Counted from the first letter of the stretch, positions 16,496 through 23,717 are shown. The stretch: DNA of 25,437 bases from 2-02-FULL-49-11 sp040757655 (GCA_040757655.1 JBFLWV010000049.1:1-25437), one strand, 5' to 3'. Notes: generated by a model from the letters alone, not told the origin. Translations and numbers: made by a program.

Positions 16496-17373
16496 TACTC
16501 TTGCGTCTCATCAAATACCTTCTCCACTATCTCAATGAAAATATCGTGATGCCGCGACTCCTCACGCGCAAATATCGCGCCATACTTGCGTGTAATGCGT
16601 CACTCAAGTGGGTAATGAAAGGGAAGCGCTGCTTCATCATCGGTGGGGGGCCCTCCGTTAAACAGTTTGATGCAGAAAAGCTGTCGCAAGAACACACTTT
16701 CACCGTCAACGAATTTGACAGCCATCCGCAATATCAGAAGCTCCATCCCACCCACCATGTCATGATAGACACCGCGTACTTTTCACAAGGTGAGGAACAT
16801 TACCTGACCCAGCAATTCCTCAAAAAAACCAGCACAATAGCACCGGATACAAGTGTTTTCCTCAATATCCACGCACGCCCTTTCGTAGAAAAACGAACAC
16901 TCTTCCCTCATCACCGCGTCTATTATATCTGCACTCATGGACTTATGAGCGAAAAGGTTCCCTTTCAACTGGAGCTGGATAAAACGGTTCCCTGGCCTAA
17001 GAATTCTATCCTCATGTGTCTGGTTATTGCGTATTACCTAGGATATGAACGCATGTATCTCCTCGGCTGCGAGCACAATTTCCTCTCAACCCCCATCGGC
17101 CGCAAAAACCTTACCTACGATCACTCTTACAAAGACGAACGGGCAAACGTGGATTTAACCGATGCGAAAGAAGTTAAGAAATATGGGTCAGAGCGTGATT
17201 TCAATATGACGTATGAAAAAAATGTAGCCAATATCAAACAATTATTCAAAAACTACAGGTTGTTTTGGAAAAGGGTGCAACGCGAAAGACCACAGGTGCA
17301 GATATATAATGCCACCCCCAACAGCTTCCTCGACGTATTCCCCTCTATTGATTTCGATGATATCAAATTCTAA
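16492..17373 (+). CDS. GT42/DUF115-like protein, candidate CMP-nonulosonate transferase
   Basis: A 293-residue protein with a short basic amphipathic N-terminus. Its features parallel Campylobacter Cst-type sialyltransferases (GT42): a glycine loop GGGPSVK (51-57; Cst has GNGPSLK), an Asn in the next strand (N73), the NSILMCLVIAYYLGYERMYL helix-strand (171-190; Cst has a similar MCAVAIALGYKEIYL), and TPNSFLDVFP near the end (Cst CPNSLL). H211 in YDHSYKD is a candidate for the catalytic His. DUF115 proteins share the first loop and are the alternative. Adjacency to neuA fits transfer of a CMP-activated nonulosonic acid. It overlaps the second oxidoreductase by 4 bases and the next gene by 17. 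Confidence 0.65.
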   Translation: MILLRLIKYLLHYLNENIVMPRLLTRKYRAILACNASLKWVMKGKRCFIIGGGPSVKQFDAEKLSQEHTFTVNEFDSHPQYQKLHPTHHVMIDTAYFSQGEEHYLTQQFLKKTSTIAPDTSVFLNIHARPFVEKRTLFPHHRVYYICTHGLMSEKVPFQLELDKTVPWPKNSILMCLVIAYYLGYERMYLLGCEHNFLSTPIGRKNLTYDHSYKDERANVDLTDAKEVKKYGSERDFNMTYEKNVANIKQLFKNYRLFWKRVQRERPQVQIYNATPNSFLDVFPSIDFDDIKF

Positions 17374-18646
17374 CGAAAAAAAATTCCACATCCTTGAAAT
17401 CGGCACCACTGACACCAAAGGCGGTGCCGCTGCTGTGTCTTGGGCGCTGAAACAGGAACTTAGCGCGCAGGGACATACGGTCAATATGATCGTAGGTTAT
17501 AAACGCTCCTCTGATTCCCATGTGCGCGAAATATGGGATGCGCCCATTAATAATTTCATTTCAAAATTAATCAAACGAAATCTCCGAGCGCGTTTGCAGC
17601 ACCATCTTGCCTACTGGCTTTCCAACGACATTGCTCTCCTTCCCGGAAGACGGATCCTCGCATCTCACGAATTCCAAAATGCCGATATTGTCCATGCGCA
17701 CAACCTCCACTCGCTCTTTTTTAACCTTAAAGCTCTGCCGCATCTTTCGAATCGCAAACCCTTTATCTGGACTCTTCATGACATGTGGCCCCTCCTCGGT
17801 CAAGGCGCGCATGCGTTTGAATGCAACCACTGGATGACGGGAGGATGCGACTGCAATCTCCCCTCCTCCCTTCCTCCCTTCCGTCGCAACAACAGCCGTC
17901 ACTTATGGAAATTAAAAAAACACATCTACGAACAAATGCGCTTAAACCTGGTTGTACCTTCACTCTGGCTTAAATCAAAAGTGGAAAAGAGTATCCTAAA
18001 AGACAAGCCCCTCCACCTCATCTACAATGGCGTTAACACGGATATTTTCAAACCGGGCAACAAACAATTGCTCCGCGCCAAACTCAATCTTCCCAAAGAT
18101 AAAGAAATCGTTCTTTTCAGCGCCAAAGGCGGCAAAGATAACATCTGGAAAGGCGGCAATTACATTGATGCGCTATTAGAAAAATACCGAAACGACAATT
18201 CGATTCTCTTCCTCAACATCGGCACCTACACACCACGTCATTCTGAACTTGCTTCAGAATCCAGAAACAAAAACATAAAATCAATCCCGTACATTGCTGA
18301 TCAAAAATTGCTGGCGGAATATTACGCTGCCTCCGGTCTTCTCCTCTACCCCTCCCTCGCCGATAATTGCCCGCTGGTGATTCTCGAAGCCCTCTCTTCA
18401 GGGCTCCCGGTTCTCGCCTTCTCAACCGGCGGCATCCCTGAACTCATAGAACATAAACAACAAGGCTATATCGCAATGTATAATGACCTGCCAGACTTAT
18501 TATATGGTTTTCAATGGCTCATGAACTTACCCCACGACCAAGCTCAGGCCATGAGCCGATCTTGCCGTAACCGTGCACTTGAAAAATTTACACTTGAGAA
18601 AATGGTTAATGAATATCTCAAACTCTATTATGCGATCCTACACTGA
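17357..18646 (+). CDS. GT4-family glycosyltransferase with an inserted palindromic peptide
   Basis: A 429-residue GT-B glycosyltransferase. The N-terminal domain begins FHILEIGTTDTKGGAA, similar to WcaC-type transferases. VHAHNLHS and WTLHDMWPL are acceptor-domain motifs. The donor domain includes YNGVNTDIFKPG, and the carboxylate region reads NCPLVILEALSSGLPVLAF. The ATG at 17357 is chosen because homology starts soon after; it overlaps the preceding gene by 17 bases. Residues 294-302 (RHSELASES) are encoded by a repetitive palindrome, inserted in frame just before the IADQKLLAEYY helix. The protein may still be active, since the insertion falls in a surface loop. Donor and acceptor are unknown. 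Confidence 0.87.
   Translation: MISNSNEKKFHILEIGTTDTKGGAAAVSWALKQELSAQGHTVNMIVGYKRSSDSHVREIWDAPINNFISKLIKRNLRARLQHHLAYWLSNDIALLPGRRILASHEFQNADIVHAHNLHSLFFNLKALPHLSNRKPFIWTLHDMWPLLGQGAHAFECNHWMTGGCDCNLPSSLPPFRRNNSRHLWKLKKHIYEQMRLNLVVPSLWLKSKVEKSILKDKPLHLIYNGVNTDIFKPGNKQLLRAKLNLPKDKEIVLFSAKGGKDNIWKGGNYIDALLEKYRNDNSILFLNIGTYTPRHSELASESRNKNIKSIPYIADQKLLAEYYAASGLLLYPSLADNCPLVILEALSSGLPVLAFSTGGIPELIEHKQQGYIAMYNDLPDLLYGFQWLMNLPHDQAQAMSRSCRNRALEKFTLEKMVNEYLKLYYAILH
18236..18262 (+). repeat. In-frame palindromic element inside the GT4 gene
   Basis: ATTCTGAA, loop CTTGC, TTCAGAAT (18240-18260) is a perfect 8-bp stem, flanked by CGTC and CC. The reading frame gives RHSELASES. I recognise this as the widespread bacterial palindrome whose translations read HSELVSES or, on the other strand, KQVQNDV. 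It has been noted as an intragenic insertion, similar in behaviour to Rickettsia palindromic elements. No second copy was found in the window. Confidence 0.8.
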
Positions 18647-19367
18647 TAAGTATTTTTGGAACTCCTATTATAAAAATTATCAATTAAAAGAAGTAGGAAG
18701 GGTATATTTTGCTGACTTATTCGACATCTTCCTCAAACCCGATCCCGCCAAAACCGTATTTGAAGTGGGCTGCGCCGGCGGCTCTGCACTCTGTTATCTC
18801 GCGAAGTATTTTAAATTCAAAGCCTACGGCATTGATTACAGCGACGAGATCGAAAAAACCCGCGCGCTTTTTAAATATAATGACCTCCCCTCACCAATCC
18901 TCTACCAAGAAGATTTCTTCTCATGGCGCTCTCAAGAACAATACGACGTGGTCTGTTCTTTCGGCTTTATCGAGCATTTTAACGATCCGCGCGACATCAT
19001 CGCGCGCCATGTCGCACTTCTCAAACCCGACGGAGTGCTCATGATCACCATGCCGCATTTCGCGCATCTGCAATATATTCTCCACTGGCTCATTGACCGG
19101 GAAAATCTGAAAAAGCATAATACGAAAATAATGAACATTAAAGCAATGCAAAAAGCCCTGCAGGGGCTCCCTCTCGAAATTAAATACTTAAACTACTACC
19201 GCACCTTCGGCTTTTGGACAGAACGCAAAAACCTTACGTGGTGGGAACGAATCATCAACTGGAAAATTCAATTCTTCGGCCGCGTTATCAATAAACTCCT
19301 CGGCCCCCACCACCCCAATCCCCTCTTCTCCCCTCACCTTGTCCTTATTGCACGAAGGCAAATTTAA
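18630..19367 (+). CDS. SAM-dependent methyltransferase
   Basis: A 245-residue class I methyltransferase. FEVGCAGGS at 44-52 is SAM motif I, with YGIDYSDE as the acidic motif and CSFGFIEHF as motif IV. The C-terminal third is basic and aromatic (TWWERIINWKIQFFGRVINK), possibly membrane-associated. The ATG at 18630 is preferred over a GTG at 18573 and an ATG at 18609; it overlaps the GT4 gene by 17 bases, the same overlap seen at two other junctions here. As the last gene of the cluster it may methylate the glycan end and cap chain growth, but that is inference. Confidence 0.83.
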   Translation: MRSYTDKYFWNSYYKNYQLKEVGRVYFADLFDIFLKPDPAKTVFEVGCAGGSALCYLAKYFKFKAYGIDYSDEIEKTRALFKYNDLPSPILYQEDFFSWRSQEQYDVVCSFGFIEHFNDPRDIIARHVALLKPDGVLMITMPHFAHLQYILHWLIDRENLKKHNTKIMNIKAMQKALQGLPLEIKYLNYYRTFGFWTERKNLTWWERIINWKIQFFGRVINKLLGPHHPNPLFSPHLVLIARRQI

Positions 19368-19395
19368 ATCCTCTCCCTAATAAGGGAGAGGATTT
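19366..19395. repeat. 13-bp stem hairpin after the glycan cluster
   Basis: AAATCCTCTCCCT (19366-19378), loop AATA, AGGGAGAGGATTT (19383-19395) form a perfect stem overlapping the final TAA of the methyltransferase gene. The TTT after the stem and the position at the end of the + strand operon make it a possible weak terminator. The sequence also belongs to the C-rich hairpin family of the window. Confidence 0.7.
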
Positions 19396-19469
19396 AGGTG
19401 AGGGTGTGTATACAACCAACATGGGCAACATACTGTATCTTGCCCATACCACACCTCCTCCTCTTAAGA

Positions 19470-19515
19470 TAAAAACAACAAGGGTGACGCACATGCAACC
19501 TGTTCACCCTTGTTG
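19470..19515 (-). terminator. Rho-independent terminator for the - strand genes
   Basis: On the - strand a 12-bp stem CAACAAGGGTGA (19515-19504) and TCACCCTTGTTG (19487-19476) encloses a 16-base loop and is followed at once by TTTTT (19475-19471). It lies 22 bases beyond the stop of the frameshifted gene ending at 19537. The + strand lacks a T-run after the stem. Confidence 0.8.
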
Positions 19516-19536
19516 CACTGCAGCACCCTTTTCGAG

Positions 19537-20377
19537 CTAATCTTCGATGAACGCCAACTCCTCTTTTATGCTCTCCTTGTCAACCTCTAGGAGAGTTTTG
19601 CTATTCGCCTGATAAATTCCACGGAGGAAATAGGCAAATAATGGATCATTGCCTTTACTCAAGCAGAGGAACGCCCGAGCCGCACCGCACGCTTTAGCGC
19701 GTGGGTCAGTGGTTGAGAGAATATTCACGAGTTGTAAAAAAAGCAGCAGCAAGCCAGTGCTCCTGTGCCCGTTCACCCTCACCTAAAGCAGCTACGAATC
19801 CCGCCAGCCCACGGTCCCACATCTTGAACCGCTGAAGCGACTTTCGATACATGTACAGGAAGTTGCAGTACTCCAACGCAATCTTTCTGTATTCATCATC
19901 AACGATTTGCCCCGCCTTGGCCTTTGAGGCCAAAAAGGATTCCCGCGCGAGCATTTGCCGGTTGAGTGGCAGCTCATCAAACCCAGGCATGGTCAATAGC
20001 TCTCGTTGAACCGCAAAAGCATCCTCAATCCGTCCTGGCAAGTTAAAATATACCTGCCCAAGAGCCTGCCAATAACGTCCCTGAACACGCACCGGCCAAC
20101 TGTCAACCTGCCACTTCCTTGCATCGAGCCCCTCTAACGCCTCCTCGTACTGTCCATTGCGACGCAACTGGTCGCACCCCCAAATTGCAAATTCGGCTAC
20201 GACCCACTCTGTCCGTTCTGGGTGCATCACGAGAAAACGATACACAGCATCACGGTCCCCAAACATCCCCCTTACTTCAAGCTCATCTACGAGCTCAAGG
20301 AAGGTCTCAACCGGCACAGACTTCAATTCCGGGTCCTGTGCCTTAACCCGTCCTAATAATTGTTTGTACGCTTTCAC
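19537..20377 (-). pseudogene. Helical-repeat (TPR-like) protein split by a frameshift
   Basis: I do not recognise a named family. The 5' part (20377 to 19706, 223 residues) is rich in amphipathic helices resembling TPR units (WGCDQLRRNGQYEEALEGLD; YWQALGQVYFNLPGRIEDAF). It ends in an unrelated tail after AAFF. A second frame takes over at the T7 run on the - strand (19742-19736) and reads LQLVNILSTTDPRAKACGAA, continuing to the stop at 19537. Six T instead of seven would give one protein of 279 residues. The GTG start at 20377 is supported by a strong GAGGTGA ribosome binding site 4-5 bases upstream. A terminator follows, and a PaaX-type palindrome lies about 290 bases upstream. A sequencing error, real mutation or slippage could explain the shift. 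Confidence 0.65.
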
Positions 20378-20501
20378 GTTTCACCTCATAAATTTAAAAT
20401 GAACCAAAATCCCTACGAAAAATCCGCGGGGTATGATTTTATTGACAAACAAAAAAGAGATTTTTGTCGTCTCTTTTCTACCACGAACTCTCTCTCTGTC
20501 A

Positions 20502-20531
20502 AGCTAAACGCAGCTAAACGCAGACTAACGC
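20502..20531. repeat. Three tandem decamers
   Basis: AGCTAAACGC twice, then AGACTAACGC, in direct tandem. Related degenerate pieces (TAACGCGGAA, AATCGCGGAATAACGCAGAA) follow to about 20578. The motif resembles a common degenerate bacterial intergenic repeat built on CGCGGA/TAACGC. Confidence 0.75.
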
Positions 20532-20598
20532 GGAATGTCATCCCGTCAACAAGACCTTAATCGCGGAATAACGCAGAAATTGATACCCCGCCCTACTT

Positions 20599-20644
20599 CC
20601 CCATCACTCTGCTAACACTATCCCCACCACTTTGCTAACATTCT
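20599..20644. repeat. Pair of 23-bp direct repeats
   Basis: The units 20599-20621 and 20622-20644 agree at 19 of 23 positions, sharing CCCCA-CACT-TGCTAACA. They lie directly downstream (in - strand transcription) of the palindromic operator-like site, in the leader of the frameshifted gene. A binding site for a second factor or a duplication is possible. Confidence 0.7.
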
Positions 20645-20662
20645 TTCCTTTCCAATATCTAA

Positions 20663-20694
20663 CCCCACTATTACACGATCGTGTAATAATAGGG
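20663..20694. promoter_or_regulatory. PaaX-type operator candidate, site 1
   Basis: A 32-bp near-palindrome with the perfect core TTACACGATCGTGTAA (20671-20686). It agrees with site 2 (21369-21400) at 27 of 32 positions in the same orientation. On the - strand it is followed directly by TTAGATATT, a weak -10, at the same place where site 2 has TATAAT. It is about 290 bases upstream of the frameshifted helical-repeat gene and probably controls it. Confidence 0.7.
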
Positions 20695-20760
20695 TGAAAT
20701 TCTTTTTCACAACTTCCCCATATCCCCCATGCAGCCACTGATATTTTCCGTTTTCGACCA

Positions 20761-21306
20761 TCACACGATTTTATCCGCAAACACGAGCTTTGCCCGATCT
20801 TCAAGTTCGCAATTCACGATAATACGCGCCGCGAACTCAAAAGCTTTATGATCGGAAGTATAAAAGACACTGCGTTGGAATTGAGAAAATCCTAACGAGT
20901 AGAGCACACGACGAAAAACATCGCGAAATTGACGATGTTGTTCGGGAATATCGAAGACAATGAGAAAACCTCCTTGTTTTTTCGTTGCAGCAGACGCCTT
21001 AAAATGCTTAGCGTAAGACATAGCAAACTTAAGCCAGCCCTTAGGACTAACCTGGTATTCACCTCTCTTCCCTTTAACGACGGTAATGTAATCAGCTTTG
21101 CATAAATTCTCAAAAGCCTTCGCGATCCGTTTGCGCTCACGCTGTTCCTTCTCGCGTCGGTATCGTACCGCGCGCCACCCCGCCCGCTGTGGATTGAAAC
21201 CAAAGAGTTCAGCGGCAGCGCCCGGACTCATCGTAAACATCGGCTCAAGATCGGTCAATCTTGCCAATAATTTTTCAGTAAATGATTCTTTTGTTCGTAA
21301 TGACAT
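20761..21306 (-). CDS. PaaX-like transcriptional regulator with Cas2-like domain
   Basis: A 181-residue protein. The N-terminal half is a basic winged-helix-like DNA-binding region (ERKRIAKAFENLCKADYITV, then KGKRGEYQVSPKG). The C-terminal part carries FLIVFDIPEQHRQFRDVFRR and LYSLGFSQFQRSVF, the ferredoxin-like Cas2/PaaX-central-domain pattern. It lacks the further C-terminal domain of full PaaX. Cas2 alone is rejected: no CRISPR array or cas1 is near, and the DNA-binding half is typical of a regulator. The ATG at 21306 is chosen over a GTG at 21345 that would leave almost no leader. Its promoter is overlapped by a 32-bp palindrome, predicting autorepression. Confidence 0.8.
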   Translation of the reverse strand: MSLRTKESFTEKLLARLTDLEPMFTMSPGAAAELFGFNPQRAGWRAVRYRREKEQRERKRIAKAFENLCKADYITVVKGKRGEYQVSPKGWLKFAMSYAKHFKASAATKKQGGFLIVFDIPEQHRQFRDVFRRVLYSLGFSQFQRSVFYTSDHKAFEFAARIIVNCELEDRAKLVFADKIV

Positions 21307-21362
21307 GAGTGTATATTTATGCACCGTGAAATTCTGATAAAACACCTTTTTCTCGCCTAAAC

Positions 21363-21391
21363 ATTATACCCCACTATTGCACGATCGTGAA
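21363..21391 (-). promoter_or_regulatory. Promoter of the PaaX-like gene
   Basis: On the - strand a perfect -10 TATAAT (21368-21363) stands 17 bases from a weak -35 TTCACG (21391-21386). The predicted transcript starts near 21356, giving a leader of about 50 bases before the ATG at 21306. The -35 and the spacer lie entirely within operator site 2. Confidence 0.75.
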
Positions 21392-21400
21392 ATTGTGGGG
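21369..21400. promoter_or_regulatory. PaaX-type operator candidate, site 2
   Basis: CCCCAC ... GTGGGG arms (21369-21374, 21395-21400) surround the perfect core CACGATCGTG (21380-21389); over 32 bases only two symmetric pairs fail to match. It covers the -35 and the whole spacer of the regulator's promoter, the classic position for repression by blocking RNA polymerase. Confidence 0.78.
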
Positions 21401-21443
21401 GGTAAAATATCTTTACAACTCATTTCTTTATCACTGAATTTAT

Positions 21444-22313
21444 TTATCTCAATAGTATTAATATTGTCCCCACAATCCCAATGGCAAACGCCCACCATTC
21501 CCTTCTTTCCAAACCCTTCTTCTCCCCGAAATACAACCAACCGATAACCGCGGGAAGTATGGTCAGGGCAATGCTTTTGAGTGGTATGACCTGAGTGAGC
21601 AAGCCCCCGTATTGAAACGTCACATAGAGGAGACTTAATGCGGTGAAGAAACCTAATGAGAGCAAGATCACCGCGATGAGTGATCGCCGCGGTAACCACC
21701 ATGAACGCACTCGTTCAAAAGGCAAAATTGTCAATGCGCCCAAGAAAGACCCCCCATACCATCCCACGATAAATTCCTGAAGGGTAATACCGCGCGTGGC
21801 GAGTGGCTTTAAGAGAAAGTTTGTCGCTCCAAAAATGACCACCGTTGCCAATGTTGATATGAACCACGCGCGCTGATGCGGAAAATTCTCTTCTCCTTCC
21901 GGCGCCTGGAACATCCACATAGCAGCGAAACTCAACACAACGCCCAGAAATACCATCGGCTCCGCAATAACGCGCTCACCCAAAACCACGACCGCTAAAA
22001 CAATTGCAACCACGCTGCTTAAGGGGAAAAAGAGCGCTGTTTTGCTAAGACTGTAGGCATACGCACGCCAATTACTGTAATTGCCATAGGCATTCAAGAT
22101 CCCTACGCCCGCGGCCATTATCATATTGATGGGATTGCCAAATCCCGCGTCAATAATTGCATTCAGCAACAACGCCCACAAGGTGCAAAAAAAGAACTGG
22201 TAGGCAACCCCCAGCGATTTCTTTTCTGGTAAACGGTCAGTGGCGCGCTTAAAGAGTACCTCCACGACCACCTGCACCACCATGAGGACAATGACTACTA
22301 TTTTCCAATGCAT
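21444..22313 (-). CDS. EamA/DMT-superfamily transporter
   Basis: A 289-residue integral membrane protein with about ten hydrophobic segments in two similar halves, the drug/metabolite transporter plan. The first half ends in the conserved pattern VVAIVLAVVVLGERVIAEP (EamA box); the second ends in LTILPAVIGWLYFGEKKGLE, the matching motif. A charged loop (FQAPEGEENFPHQR) separates the halves. Such proteins export or import small metabolites or nucleotide sugars. The gene begins 14 bases after the HtrA-like gene, on the same strand, so they are probably cotranscribed. Substrate unknown. Confidence 0.85.
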   Translation of the reverse strand: MHWKIVVIVLMVVQVVVEVLFKRATDRLPEKKSLGVAYQFFFCTLWALLLNAIIDAGFGNPINMIMAAGVGILNAYGNYSNWRAYAYSLSKTALFFPLSSVVAIVLAVVVLGERVIAEPMVFLGVVLSFAAMWMFQAPEGEENFPHQRAWFISTLATVVIFGATNFLLKPLATRGITLQEFIVGWYGGSFLGALTILPFERVRSWWLPRRSLIAVILLSLGFFTALSLLYVTFQYGGLLTQVIPLKSIALTILPAVIGWLYFGEKKGLERREWWAFAIGIVGTILILLR

Positions 22314-22327
22314 AGCACGATCATTGA

Positions 22328-23602
22328 CTACTTCGTTGATTCGACGGGAGGCGCCAACGAAAGGTCAATGAGCTTCTCTTCCCCTCCCCGCAAGACAGAG
22401 AGCTTCAGCGTCGTATCATTGGGATATGCTTGAATGAGCGTCGCGAGGTCGGTTTCGTCCGTTACCTCATCCCCATCAACTTTTATCACAATATCGCCCT
22501 CCTTCAATCCTGCCTGCTCCGCGTTCGATTCCGGGGCAACCGCAGGCACATCGCCGTTTTTAACCAAAAGCGCACCAAATCTCCTCCCGTGGGTTAAGGG
22601 AAACGCTACGTCCGCAACGCTGGAAAGTTCCACATAACGCAGGCCTACCTGCGGTCGTCGTGCATCGCCTTCTTTGAGTATCCGATCAATAATAGGTTGA
22701 AGGGATGAGAGCGGTACTGCGCGCGCCACGTTCCCCTCTTGGACGCTTATGACCCCTCCAACTTCACCCGCCAATGAAACCAACGGCATACCTAAACTAT
22801 TTCCCTGCGGCGCACCCACAAGCTCTAAGCGGGATTCCAAACGATCGCCGTCCCGCACCGTGAGCACAGAAGTGCCTGCGACCGTACCTATAAACGCTCG
22901 CCCCTGCGTCCCTATCTGAAATGTGGGGACGATGACAGAAGAGCCTGCCTTAAGCGATGATTCGCTCCGCGTGAATGGCACAGCCACCAACAACGACGTA
23001 TCCACTTTTATAAACCATACCCCCGTTGCCCTATCCTGCACGCGGCGGACTACGACGTACGTTTTTCCATCGTTCGTGATGATAGTGAGAGGACCGCTCG
23101 CCTTTTCGCTCAAATCCCCGGCAGAGAGAATCCAGCCATCACTCGTAAGTGCAATGCCAGTGGTGAGAGGTGACGCCGCTGAACTCACAAGACCCGCAAG
23201 GTCTTTGGTCAAGCTCTTTGTAAGGAAGACACCTACGACGCTGGGTTGAATCCGTTTCACGACTGCGCTCGCGCGCTCATCAGCGGTGACTGACACTTTC
23301 TCCGTGCGCTCAATAGTCACTGGCGCACTTGGTACCAATGTCGCCACATCCAAAAACCCGAGATATGGCACGCGGGAAAAACCTCCTGAGATAAGCAACA
23401 AGAACCCCACCACGCCCGCAAGCATGCCGAATACTACAGCGATAATCGCAACGCTCACGAATCCCAACCCACGATGCTCTTGTGGCAACTCAAAATGATG
23501 AGCTTTCGCGTACACTGCCGCGAGTCTATTATTGCGTACATTGTTCTGCAATCCATTCGACGTGTCTTGCGATATGGTGGGTGGTTTAGGTTTGGCTGAC
23601 AT
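22328..23602 (-). CDS. HtrA/DegP-like membrane protein with PDZ domain, triad degenerate
   Basis: A 424-residue protein: a 45-residue cytoplasmic tail, one membrane segment (about 48-73), a trypsin-like domain (about 105-310) and a PDZ domain (about 318-415; LKEGDIVIKVDGDEV). In HtrA the motifs would read TNxHV, DLAV and GNSGGPL. Here they are SAGDL (D163 for His), TGVWF (G194 for Asp) and GNSLGMPL (S269 kept). With two of three catalytic residues lost, proteolysis is unlikely; it may be an anchored chaperone or peptide-sensing scaffold outside the membrane. The start at 23602 gives a methionine followed by a typical short positive tail. One copy of the 99-bp repeat sits just upstream. Confidence 0.85.
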   Translation of the reverse strand: MSAKPKPPTISQDTSNGLQNNVRNNRLAAVYAKAHHFELPQEHRGLGFVSVAIIAVVFGMLAGVVGFLLLISGGFSRVPYLGFLDVATLVPSAPVTIERTEKVSVTADERASAVVKRIQPSVVGVFLTKSLTKDLAGLVSSAASPLTTGIALTSDGWILSAGDLSEKASGPLTIITNDGKTYVVVRRVQDRATGVWFIKVDTSLLVAVPFTRSESSLKAGSSVIVPTFQIGTQGRAFIGTVAGTSVLTVRDGDRLESRLELVGAPQGNSLGMPLVSLAGEVGGVISVQEGNVARAVPLSSLQPIIDRILKEGDARRPQVGLRYVELSSVADVAFPLTHGRRFGALLVKNGDVPAVAPESNAEQAGLKEGDIVIKVDGDEVTDETDLATLIQAYPNDTTLKLSVLRGGEEKLIDLSLAPPVESTK

Positions 23603-23618
23603 ACATGTAATAATAACA

Positions 23619-23717
23619 CAGTGAGGCCCTTCGGGCCCTCACTCCCTCCGGGCGGCACGAAAGCTGCGCTTACGTGCGGGATCGTATCTCCTGCGAAGCC
23701 TAACGCAGTCCAGCACT
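23619..23717 (+). repeat. 99-bp dispersed repeat, copy B
   Basis: Matches 5892-5990 at 95 of 99 positions, same orientation. It fills most of the gap between the HtrA-like gene and the next membrane gene, and no gene is interrupted. After it comes an additional hairpin, CAGCACT ... AGTGCTG (23711-23744), absent from copy A. The second shared 20-base segment is at 23803-23822. Confidence 0.9.

Larger units (their letters stand above)
20378..20760 (-). other. Long leader/intergenic region with direct repeats and an operator-like palindrome
   Basis: A 383-base gene-free stretch between the PaaX-like gene and the frameshifted gene. It contains a copy of the 32-bp palindrome (20663-20694), a pair of 23-bp direct repeats, a run of CTAAACGCAG decamers, and a stem (AAGAGA ... 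TCTCTT near 20453-20475) that on the - strand is followed by T6 and could act as an attenuator. A TTGACA (20502-20497) on the - strand has only a poor -10 after it. The open frames here do not look like proteins. Confidence 0.6.

Noticed and set aside
20502..20644. CRISPR-like repeats in the leader
   Set aside because: The units are adjacent with no spacers, short and degenerate.
20604..20804. 66-residue - strand frame downstream of the PaaX-like gene
   Set aside because: It crosses the operator palindrome and direct repeats and has no protein-like features.
20761..21306. Stand-alone CRISPR Cas2
   Set aside because: The protein has a DNA-binding N-terminal half, no cas1 or repeat-spacer array is nearby, and operator-like palindromes fit a regulator.
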